64,000 nucleotides of DNA, taken from Pegea sp. RAD2-039 (Eukaryota > Chordata > Thaliacea > Salpida > Salpidae). Of the stretch, positions 12,145 through 23,307 are shown one piece after another. The translations under genes and the position numbers were made by a program. The DNA lies in NCBI GenBank assembly GCA_034620365.1, contig JAQGEQ010000071.1, positions 930,001 to 994,000 of the forward strand. The letters are read 5' to 3'. The notes beneath the pieces are model-generated. The model worked only from the letters and a program-made list of their open reading frames with translations. It searched no databases and was not told the origin of the DNA. Within the stretch, counting starts at the first letter, position 1. Each line of letters starts with the position of its first letter.

Positions 12145-13981
12145 ACAGCAATCCATTTTTATTAAAATTTTTAAGAAATAAAATTGCTTGTTTTCATTTT
12201 TTAAAAGAATCGTTGATAGCTTGCTGATAAGCGACTAAATTCTATTAAAGTATTCAGTTATTTTCAATGAAAATAGTTTTCTTGTCCAATTATTCAGGAT
12301 TTAATTGTCCATCTTCAAGATTTGTTTTGTTTGCTGTCAAAAGCATCTTATTAAGTAAAGATAAAAGTTATAATAAAAACAAAACATATCAAAATGTCCT
12401 CCTTTGTCGTTTATCTTTTGTTAATATTTTGTGCAAAACCAGAATAGATGGCATTTTTATTTGTAACGAAACAAATTTGTGTAGTTATGCCCGACTAGCA
12501 TTTCCGATAATATTAGTGGAATTTATGTAAACAAACGTTGTTTTAATGAAAGCTGATATTTTCACGAAAGTTTTGTAAATTTTTCTCACTTATAGCTGAG
12601 GGGCGTGACAGTTTAAAAGATTTACTCTTTTTGACTTATTCTCACATAATCTTTAGATTCTGAGCTGCTATAGGTAACCTTTGATAGTATTAGTTGCTAA
12701 AATACCTGAGGTTAGTCAGAGTGAAAGTTTATTTTCTATTTTGATGATTTCTAAGAATCTTAGGGCTTAAAATAGTTGAATTCAAATCAGCAGTTTCAGA
12801 TAAACTTTTTCAAATTTTCCTTATCTGTTAAAAGAATCTTCATTATGGAGTACTTATGTGCTTTACATAAATAACTAATTTCAGAAATTCCTAAGAATAA
12901 AAATATCTAAGCATAAATTTTATTGCTATAACAAAAAATATTAAACTCCTGTTTATAAATAACATTCTTGGAATTTTTATATCCTAAAATAAAAAATAGA
13001 ATTTTACTTCTAGATCAGTTAGAGATGTTAGTAGAAATTTCTTGTTATTATATGTAGATATGTAGATCAATAAATAAATAAAACTTTATCAGAAGTTAAT
13101 TAGATATTATGAAAAAGTGTTTTAATAAAACAATAAAATTCGTATTTGTGATCGAGAAAGCTAAACAAAAAATTTTAATTTGAAAAATTGCAGAAAGTAA
13201 TTTTTAGATTAAGTTATGTTATTTTGACGCTTTTAATAATCCATTACAAATATGAAATCAAGTTTGTTGTTTGCAGAAAATATCTTATTTGGCTTAAGGC
13301 GGATGAAAAAAGGATAAATTTTTAAAAAGTTTTTAGTTGTAATTTTAAGGCCTTAATGAATTGTAAACGATAGAAAACAAGTAAGTCAAAAAGTAAACTT
13401 TTAGAATAAAAATATAGTAATTAGGCCGGATAATTTTACAAACAGAAAATTATCTCGAAGTAATTAATTAATGAGCGTGTTTTCTTCTGTATTTCAGAAA
13501 GGTTTTCTCTCTTTATATGTCTTTTTTGTTTGGCAGTGATATCTTTTGTTTAAGTTTGTTTTTAACAATCGTTGTTTTTAGTTCAAATATGTTTGATTTT
13601 ATAAACCTGAGAATTAGTTGCTTCATTTGTTGTCTAGTTCAAAAGCACAAAATAAGCGTTTGTCGTCACAGTTAAAATTTCAAGACAAACGATTAATTAG
13701 GAATAGTTTAGAACATTAATAAATGCTTCTCACAAAATTCCACGAAAACTTAAAAAGTTCTTTTTATAAACTACCGGATCAAATCTTAAATTCATGGATT
13801 ATGTTTTAAAAGGATGTTATTTGGTTATGCCTACAAAATTAAATTATCGATTTTTTGTATACATTGAACTAATCACTTAGTATATTTACTTAACTGAGGT
13901 TTTTATTTTTTGTTTTGAACAGGTTATTAAGTTCCATTAGATTTATTTCAAAACTTTTTTGCTCATATAAATTAAAGTGAT
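12145..13981. other. Intergenic between RMI1 and the aquaporin
   Basis: An AATAAA at about 12177-12182 is a plausible RMI1 polyadenylation signal. A strong acceptor-like tract, TTTTTGTTTTGAACAG, ends at 13922, 59 bases before the aquaporin ATG, and may close a 5'UTR intron. An open frame at 12267-12530 has no family resemblance and is taken as chance. Confidence 0.5.
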
Positions 13982-14800
13982 ATGAAGCTAAATAGATTAT
14001 CACTGATTCCATTTGCTGTTGAGTTTATCTCTCAATTTGCTCATACTTTCTGGGGAGTCATGTCCACCTACTCTTTGGACATGAAAAATCAGACTCTGAA
14101 CTCAAGTTCATTTAAAGAGGAGAGAGATTATACAGAAAACGTTTTGATGCCTGCTCTTCAAGCTGGTCTGTCGGTTTGGATGCAAATAGTATGTTTCTGG
14201 AATCTAAGTCCAGCTCACTTTAATCCAGCAATTTCTTTGGGAGTTATGCTTTCAGGTTCACTTCACCCTATAAACTGCATATTCTACATCATCATACAAT
14301 GTGTTTCATCAACTTTTGCCGCTTTTGTCGCTCAAGTAATTGTCGGTCAAGCCCCTAGCGTGATTCTTGTACCAGAAGAAGCAAGAACAGGTTCTGTTTT
14401 TCTTAATGAAGCTTTAATAACTGGTTTTCTTGTATTCTTTGTACTTTGTATGACCAAAGACCCCAATTTTAGTCAAGCTACTGGAGCAGTAGCAATCGGT
14501 TTTACAGTTTTTCAAGGAATCTTGTCAGGTAATGCGATTGGAGTGGCTTGTATAAGCCCGTCGCGAGCTTTTGGACCAGCTATGGTTGTTGGGGGTAATG
14601 CGTGGTCACGACACTGGCTACTTTGGTTCTCAGACTTGTTTGGTGCATCTTTTGTAACTGTCCTTTATATGACAATGTTTGCTGATGAAAAGATAAATTG
14701 GTTGACAAAAATGGGGTGTGGTGGATCAAAAAAATCTAAAAAATCTTTGTCAATCAGTGAAGAGGATAAAAAAATAATAGAGCTGGAAAAAATTGTTTAA
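13982..14800 (+). CDS. Aquaporin-8-like channel with an altered second NPA motif, intronless
   Basis: Major intrinsic protein of 272 residues, expected to form a tetrameric six-helix water or small-solute channel. The first pore loop is canonical (HFNPAIS, NPA at 81-83). The second reads ISPSRAFGPAM, so NPA is replaced by SPS (192-194), while the following Arg195 of the selectivity filter is kept. The loop after it and the HW at 211-212 resemble the AQP8 group (FGPA...W.HW). The C-terminal tail after about 245 is basic, then acidic. The coding region has no intron, unlike every other multi-domain gene here, so it may be an old retrocopy that stayed open. An AATAAA lies at 14855-14860. Transport specificity cannot be told from sequence. 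Confidence 0.88.
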   Translation: MKLNRLSLIPFAVEFISQFAHTFWGVMSTYSLDMKNQTLNSSSFKEERDYTENVLMPALQAGLSVWMQIVCFWNLSPAHFNPAISLGVMLSGSLHPINCIFYIIIQCVSSTFAAFVAQVIVGQAPSVILVPEEARTGSVFLNEALITGFLVFFVLCMTKDPNFSQATGAVAIGFTVFQGILSGNAIGVACISPSRAFGPAMVVGGNAWSRHWLLWFSDLFGASFVTVLYMTMFADEKINWLTKMGCGGSKKSKKSLSISEEDKKIIELEKIV

Positions 14801-17800
14801 CAGTTCTTTTGTTTTGTAAAAATATTTTGTGGTTAAACTTTTTTCGCGTTTATGAATAAAAAATAACCATTTTTTGGATGTAACATAAGTTTAAGTTACG
14901 AAATTAAATTCTTTTTTATATATTTTGTTTAATATTGTACAGACAAGAAAAACAATTCAAACTGAATAAAAAGTTGTCAATTTTTCTTTGTGTTATGATC
15001 AATTCTTATTTGCGTGATTGTACTTGAACATATTTAGTTTATGATGAAGCATTTTGCAAAAAAAATGATTGATATCAAAGTTCAAATGTATTATAGTTAT
15101 TAAAAAATTAATATTTGATTAAGTAACCGTCATAACCTCAATAAATCAAACCATTTTAATCGAAATAGATTTAATCAAGGCTAATAATTGATAGTCGTAT
15201 CTTATTAACACTTAAACATTTTTGAATGCACTTTAAAATTTCAAGGTTAAGTTGCAAATATACTATCATTTTAAGTTGCCTCAATTTTAAATCAATTAGA
15301 GTTTTTTCTTTATTTATATTGAAATTTCAATCTTTTTATCAAAAATGAATTTAAAACAATATTTTGAAATTATTGCAACATTCAATTTGATTAAACGAAA
15401 GTAAGAAATTATGGTGATAAAAAACTGATATTCATAACACTCAACATCACTTTGATGGTTTAGACAAAATAGAGTAAACCTAAATAAAATAAATAAATAT
15501 ACAATTCCCATACTCACTATTTTTATAATTAATTTTCATCTTATTGTAATGTTTATTTAAATGAATGATAAATAAGCTTTTAGTTTAGTTAACTTTAAAT
15601 TTATATTTGATACAATAAAATAAATTTATATTTGATACTTTCTTAAGATACTTTTTCTGATTTGCTAAAATTACAATGTGTCCAATTTACAACAAAATGA
15701 TACAAATGACAAAGTCGAGAGAAATCTGCTAATTTTTGTGTACCAGTTGGAAAACAAACAAATCGAAACTTAACATAATTTTTGCTGAGAAATAAGTCTA
15801 GTAAAACAACATGATCAATTGTAAGAGCAGAAAGTTTAGATTATAAATAGTAAGTTTTGAACTATCTTATCTTTAGTTCAAGATTTTGCAAAACCTAAAG
15901 TTTATCTTTAGTAACGATGCAAAGTATGCAAAATTTACTTTATATGTTTGCTTAATAATTTTCCTGAAATCATCACACCCATGAGTTTCGACGAATAGCA
16001 AGTAGATAGTTAGACAAATTGATAAAAGCGATATCTGTTGATATGAACTTTTGCTGCCTAAAACTAAATAAGATCTTTCAAAAAATTAATAAAATTAACA
16101 ATTTTTTCAAAGTATCAAAAATTGACTTGTTTCTGAATCAGCAATTAGTTTCAGAAGTTGAATTGGAAATAAATTGAGAATTAGTTGATTCTTTTTGTGA
16201 AAATGTTACTAAAGTCAACAAAGTTACTTAAAAATTTCATTAATTTGATCAGCTAACCAATAAATGAAACTACAAGAAATGAAAAAACTTGAAAATTTAT
16301 TTTCAACAATCTAAATAATATTGTCATCAATATTGAGGTACTTGAAACCATTCAATTACCTTCACTTCAAACTTTTTATTTGATTCTAACCGACTTAAAT
16401 GCAAATATCATTTTGAGACATTATCTAAAAATGTCTGTATTTTTCTTTTTAAATATCATCAGATTGTTTTTGATGATATTTTGTAAAAGTTTTTACTTAA
16501 ACATTTATATCAGAAAACAAATTGATAAATATTTTAATAAAGTTGAGTCTTTTAACTACTTTTTGAAAGATATCTTGTACATCAATAAAATTTAAATGTA
16601 GAGTCAATTATCGGGTTAAATATCTCTCTCGGCAAACGGAAAACTTATTAGCTGACATCAATTTTGAATTGTAATTCTGTGTAACAACTTGAAAGTTTAT
16701 AAAACTCTTAAAATGACAAACTTGCAGCCTATTTTTTATAAAATGATGAGTTAATGCAAACAATCACTGAAGTTTTCAGAAAGCCGTAGCTGCGTGTTTT
16801 CAGCTGATCACAAGTGAAAGTTGAAGTTTCAAGTATCAACTACTATTTCAGTAAATTAAGCGTTAAAAGTAAATAAACTTGCAACAATTGCTCACTATTG
16901 AAAAATCAAGGCAGTAAAACCATGTGAAAGAGCTCAAGGTAATTATTATCAGATAAGAAAAAGCTCTTTATCTTAAACTTTTACAGAAAATTGTGTAGTT
17001 ATGTAATTATGTACACATTTTTTAACCAAATTAGGAAATAAAGATTTTGATAAAAACTTTGATAAATTTTCTTTAAATTAAAATTTGGTAAAAAAAGAAA
17101 AAAATCTAAATTAATTTGTGTAATCATTCAAAGCTTATCGGCAAAATATTATTACTATTATTGATACTGGCAAAGACTTACAAACTTGGCATATTCATTA
17201 TATAATATTGCGCAATTGTCTGTAGTTATATAAAAATAAAAATTACAACTTTGTGTTTGATAGAAGTTTACCCTGTCAATATCATTTGAATAAATTTACA
17301 ATGACTGTAATTACAGAGATTCTTCTTCAATTTCAGGATTAAAATATGATTGTTTTTAGGGATAAACATTATAAATAAACGTTTACTAGAAAATAAAACA
17401 AACTTGTTGAACATTTTTAGATCTGTAAATGGCAGTTTACTTGATTAAGTTTTTGCATAAACTACTTTTACTTTTTTAAATAAAACTATTTTTAGAAAAC
17501 TTATCAATTATTAAAATGCACAAAATATGTTAAAGGTCAATACCGCTTTTGAATAGGAAAATTAGCAATAACAAAGCCACTAAAAGCTCACAGCAAAAAA
17601 TATATTTTCCTTTTATATCTTTTCACTTATATCACAATATTCAAAATATCTTATTCTAAGTTGTAAGTTTCAACAATAACTAAATATGAATATAAATATA
17701 TTTTCCTAATTTTTTAAAGTATATTCATTTAAACCATTAATTGATTTATTTAAACAATTCATTTAATTAAAAAACATAAATTTCTTGCGATCTAGTTAGT

Positions 17801-18693
17801 CAAATAATCCTTATTAAGCAAGTAATTTTATATGTAGTAGTTGAACAGTTTCATAATTGAGGTTGTTACAAATAGAAATAATAAATTTCACAATTTACAA
17901 ATTTGGAATGCTATTCAATTTCATCGTTGTATCCAAATATTGCAAATAATTTATTGTTAAGTGAATATGTGATATTTTTTATTATAATAGCTTAGTGTAA
18001 CTGATTGTTTTTCAAAAATAGAATTTAGAAATGTTGTTTTAGTTTTTATAATTGGAAGTATGGTTAACTAAATGCAGCTTTCACCATATACTTCAATTTG
18101 TTTAGATATGTTATACAAATAAAGTAAAAAGCTCTTAATAAAGTATTTTCCAATCTTCAAATTGAAATAAACTGTTTTCTAAAGATTATAACTTGTTTGA
18201 AAAAGTACTTTTAATATAATATGGTAAAATCATTAAATACTGTTTTAAAAAATTAAACAAATTTGAAACTAAAACGAACTGTTCGTGCTTTTATAACACA
18301 CTTACGAGGCATACTTAGAAAAACTGAAGAAGTCAACTTAAAAAGTTTGTAACATTGTGAAACTACATGAACGTGTGTTTATTTGTTCTTTTGTTATTTT
18401 TCAACAGGGTTTTAAAGCAGAATATAAAGCATTTGCATAAAATACACTTTTACAATGTCAATATTTAAGTGAGTTTTAGTACTCAATTTCAAAAGATTTA
18501 AATTTTTGAAACTATTTTATTAAAAAATAGATTTATCCAATAAGAATATAGATAAAAAAAGCAACTTACAGCCTATTTGACAATCTTATTTTAAAGAAAA
18601 TACTTGTAATTACAATATAAATAGTATTAAAAAACTATAAATATAATTTGCGCTTATTCTCGGTAAATACAGTTCTAATTTATGTGAATTGTG
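14801..18693. other. Long AT-rich intergenic region
   Basis: About 3.9 kb in which no gene, RNA or mobile element was recognised. Short open frames at 15314-15517 (minus) and 16380-16595 (plus) are low-complexity, phenylalanine/isoleucine-rich readings of AT-rich DNA and are not called. Confidence 0.5.
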
Positions 18694-21097
18694 TCATGCT
18701 TTTTTTGTGCTTGGTAGCAAAGTATAGCCATCTCCAATCTTTCTTCTTCCTGCAAGGACTCTTTGAGTTTTTTGGGCTGTTCTAATCAAACAAGCATAAA
18801 GACCTCCACAATAAAAGAGGAAAAGAACAAGAATGAAAGTTACAGAAATTATTAGAATTTTAGACCGACTGAAGTAACTCTTCGGATACATCTCATTTAG
18901 TCTGTGAAATTCTGCCAAAAATACATTGTCACATTAATTTTGAATTTATTCTTTATAGCTAATAAGTAAACAACTCTAATATTCAGTTTGATAATAGTGT
19001 ATTGTAGTAAAAGGTATTTACCGCTTATAAATAGCTTCGAGTCACTTTCTTCACTGTTGAATGAGGTGCCATAGTCAAAATTCTTTTCTATTTGATATTT
19101 GGTAGATATTAGCTTTATAGAACTTATAAAAAGTTGCTGAACAAACTTTTTTTTAATAAAAATCAACAAATATTTGAATAAATTAAGTTTAGAAAATATG
19201 TTTTAAAGAATTTTGTTATCTAACCATTTGTATCAGATTTTTTTCCGAGTATAGAATTAAGAACATTATTCACAAGTTTCTCAGATTCGCTGTTGTCATT
19301 TTCATGATCATCATCTTGAGTTCTTTCGTTGTTATTTAGGTACAAATTTTCATTAGGGAGCTCGTCTAAATATGAACCTTTAATTTCATTCTTATCTGGC
19401 ATTCTGTACTCTTTATCTTCATTAGAGTCAAACATAGTTTCGAATACTTTTTCATCTTCATTCTTATATCTATATTGGTCTTCATTTTCATTACCATATG
19501 CATCTTTATCATCAGCCTTATCTGTATAAAGATATTCGTCGCTTATACCTTCTAAAACTTTTTCGTCTTCGTTATCATACTCATCCTTCTCATTATTTAA
19601 ATCTTGGTAATTTTTATTAGCTGCGCCGTCGTATAAACTATCGTTTTCTTCTTCTTCTTCTTCTTCTTCTGCTTCTTTATCTTCTTCTTCCATGCTTTCA
19701 TAAATGTCTTCAGCTTTATTTTCATAAAAGTAATCATTTTTATTTTCATAAGAGTTTATGTATGTGTCTTCATTTTTTATTCTATTAAGATCTAAATCTC
19801 CTTTTAAACTTTCATCTCCATTTCCAAATGTTGTAGTAGTCATTTTGTTATAGTTATCCTCATCTGAATAGCTTTGCTCTTTACCATCTTTATACTCTTC
19901 TTCATCTTCATCTTCTCCCAAATATCTATCATAATTATAAACTCCTTCATTTTTATATTCATCTTGATTTTCATAAGGTTCATTATCTTTATAATCTTCT
20001 TCATTTTGAGATGTCTTCTCATTTTTGTCAGTATAGACTCCTTCATCTGGATAGCTATCATTATTATCTTCATAATATTCGTTTTCATAACGTTTATCAG
20101 CATCAGTGTCATAGTCACTTTCATGCTTTTCATTATTATCAATTGTATTTTTATTTTCGTCTTCATAGTCTCCATTATCTTCAAAACCTTCTTGAATTTT
20201 TTTCTTTTCATCCTCATAAAGTCCCTGATCTCCATATATTTTATCATTAGCATAGCTTTCTTCATCTTCGTTTTTCTCTTTGATACTATTTAAATTTCCA
20301 TAAGCAACATTATCATCATACGATTTGTTGAGCTCATCTTCATATGAACTTTCATGTGTATCCTTAACTTCATCTGTTCCTTTATATTCTGTTTTATAAA
20401 AGCTGTTATAAAGGTTATCATTCGATTCTTCCTTAATGTCCTCTACCTTATCTTGATCTTTACTTTCATAAACAGTCTCATTTGACTCGTTATATTCTTT
20501 TTCATTGCTATATATGTCTTCATTTATGTCTTCGAACTTATTTTCGTATGCTTCTTTTGAGTTAAACACATTGCTATGAGTCTCATCGTATTCATTCTTT
20601 CCTTCTACTTTACTAGAATTTGTATCTTCATTCAAATTTTGGTGAACCAAATCATCTCCAAATGTACCTTCCACTTGCTGAGTTTCATTTTCTGAACTTA
20701 TATAAATATCACCATTACCAAACGTACTGTTTGTAGAATCTGTTGTTGTAGGAAAAATAGAATAATCATTTTCATCGTTATTTTCATTTATGTATTCTTC
20801 TATGCTGTTAGTTTTGACTACATCTGTTACATAGCTTGTAGCTTCAAAGGTTTGCACAACATCAATCTTATGTGAAGCATTTTCTTTTAAATCAATTTGA
20901 TTGGTAATCGCTTCAACTTTAAATGATTCATCATTAAAAGCTAGATTGCTTTCTGTAAAAGTACTTTGATCAGCAGTTACATCAAATAGATTATCAGAAT
21001 CAGGTTGCTGAGTTGAATAACTGAGCTCGTCTTGAATGGGAGCTGATGAAACACTTACAATCGAAAGAATCAAACAAAATATCTCTTTAAATCTCAT
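18694..21097 (-). CDS. Acidic, tyrosine-rich type I membrane protein of unknown function
   Basis: Not recognised as any named family. Three exons, 21097-19225, 19087-19022 and 18911-18694, join in frame to 718 residues. A signal peptide (about 1-18, ending VSVSSA) is followed by some 580 residues dominated by Glu, Asp, Asn, Lys and Tyr. Tyrosines recur every few residues in acidic surroundings (for example YENEYYEDNN and YEDEN), with a run of eight glutamates near residue 485. A single membrane helix (IISVTFILVLFLFYCGGLYA, in the last exon) precedes a basic tail of about 29 residues that contains GYTLL, a YxxPhi-type endosomal/lysosomal sorting signal. The extracellular part has very few cysteines and looks disordered. 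Tyrosines next to acids are the known substrate context of tyrosylprotein sulfotransferases, so heavy sulfation is an inference. An acceptor-like TTGTTTATAG lies six bases before the ATG. Confidence 0.8.
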
Positions 21098-23307
21098 CGT
21101 AATCTATAAACAATCGTCTTTTTTCACTTTTAGTTTTAAAGATTATATTAAAAAAAGCAATTTATTTTACTTTTAATAATTTTACTTAAAAGATTTTTAT
21201 TTTAACAAACTATTGGTACTAAACATGCAAATAAACTTTGATAATAATTCAATTAATTGAGCTGTTGTTTTTTAAGACCAACTAGCTATTATCCAAATAA
21301 TTATCACTTTTACGCAGACATGAATTTTATAATTAATTATTATTATATATTGGTAATAATAATAATGCTAATAATAATAATAACTAATTATTGATTTTAT
21401 AATCAATTATTGAAATATTTTATATTACAACATTTATTTAAGAACAATTTCTAAAAGAATTAGTTCTTAGTTTTATCAAATATTTCTGGCGTATTTAAAT
21501 CTGTAAAATATATGAAAACATCCAAATTTCTTTAGAATATCAGAATTTCTCCTAAATCCAAACAAAGAAAAACGCCTAAAAAATCAACAACTAAAATAAG
21601 ATGGTGACAGATTCCATAAAATATCTTTTAGAAAATAAACTTCAGCTGATTTAATTTTCAAAATAGATGTAAAACAGTTAAGAAAAAGAAAAGCTTAAGA
21701 AAAGAAAAAGAAGATAAAAAAATTTTACTTAACCTAAATTTTGTGATAAGTTGAACTTCTTGGCTAACAGGTTTAAAAAAGGTTTTGTTATATTTAGCCG
21801 TAGGCTTACTGGTGTCAAATTACTTATCATACTTAAAAATTTTGTGTTTTACAATGTAAACAAAAACACATTAAAAAAATTATCATTGAAAAAATGTAAT
21901 ATTAAAAAAAATTAACATTAAACTTACTTTGCTGTATTCATTTCAGCTTAAAAAGATATTAAGTAAAAAGTAAGAAGCTAATAAATCATTTTGTAAATCT
22001 ATTTGTTTTTTATCTGTTCTAAGCTAATTCTAACCTCACTTCTAAATTCACATAAAACAGACTTGAAAGTTAAAACAGATTTCTTGGTTTAAATCGTAGT
22101 TACGCTTGATTACATTCCTGTTACACATGACTGAGCATCTTGTAATTTAAGAAAAAATATTCTAAAAGGCATATTTTTAGCTTGCTACTAAAACTAAAGT
22201 ATCTTTAATCAAGTAATTTGGAAATCTTATAATATTTACTTTGTAAAGAATTATTAAACTAAATAATTAGTCATTTTTATGATTAGAAGTCTTCTTAAAT
22301 TAAAACAAAAGTTTTTTGTTGAATTTCTGAGAAAAAAAAAACTTAAAATTCTGAGGATGATAGAGAAGTAATTATATTTTTTATACATATACAAAATAAA
22401 AATTAGAAAAACTTGAATAGTGTTTAAATGGAACTCTGAAAGTAGCAATTCGCCCACTGCGTACTTAACGAACGATTAAACTGTTTATATCTTTGTTTAA
22501 AAATGTCTTCAAGTAGAGAAAACATACAAAATTATTACAAATATCACAAAATGTTGCTCATCTTAAGATTATTCATGATATTTTTGCACCACTTGTATAT
22601 CTATTTTAGTCATAATATCTCATTTAAACAGTAAAGTATTTTAAGCAATAGGAATTTGATAGAATATAATCTAATGAGTCTAATTAGATTTTGTCAGTCT
22701 TATCTGTTGTATTGAACAGCATTTAGTTGAATATAAGTTGTAAGATGATTTTGAGTTATAATTTTCTGGTGTTTTATAAAGAGATAATAATGTTTACAAT
22801 AAAAACCTTTTCGGCCATCTAATGATCAATTAGTGCGTAAGTGTATTATGGTTTAAACTCTTTTATAAAAAGCTTAAGCTTAATGTCAAGCTAAAACCTT
22901 TCAGTTGTAAAAATCAAAAGAATTTTCCATTTTGTAAGTTTCTTGACTTGGATAAAATCTTTCATCAACTTAAAATTTGATATCTTGGTGAGATTAAATG
23001 TGATTTTATCTCATATCTTTTCATCGTGTTTTGTTACAAGATTACTACTTTGTATTTTTATATTTTAACACATAATTACAAACGTTTTTCAGTATTTTTC
23101 CACAGAATTTAGATAAAAATATACAAGTTTTAATATAACTGTTATTCTTTAATTAATGCAAAATATAAAAGAAATATAATTAAATCTTAAAAATATATAA
23201 AACTATCTTCAATATATTCAATATAAGAAAGTTCAATTTGGTGATTTTTTTTTTCTTTATGGCTTTCACAGCTATAAAGAACAACACTATTCTGGTTATA
23301 AAAATGT
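21098..23307. other. Intergenic between the acidic protein and SLC26
   Basis: AT-rich, with TAA/ATA-rich simple sequence at about 21335-21410. No gene is recognised. The promoter of the acidic-protein gene should lie in the left part and the SLC26 3'UTR at the right end. Confidence 0.5.

Noticed and set aside
12267..12530. Small gene of 87 codons after RMI1
   Set aside because: No recognisable domain, no convincing start or splice context, and the composition matches AT-rich intergenic DNA; it is likely chance.
19874..20293. Open frames on the plus strand opposite the acidic-protein gene (isoleucine/phenylalanine-rich)
   Set aside because: They are the antisense reading of Glu/Asp/Asn-rich codons and have no start context, splice signals or family resemblance.
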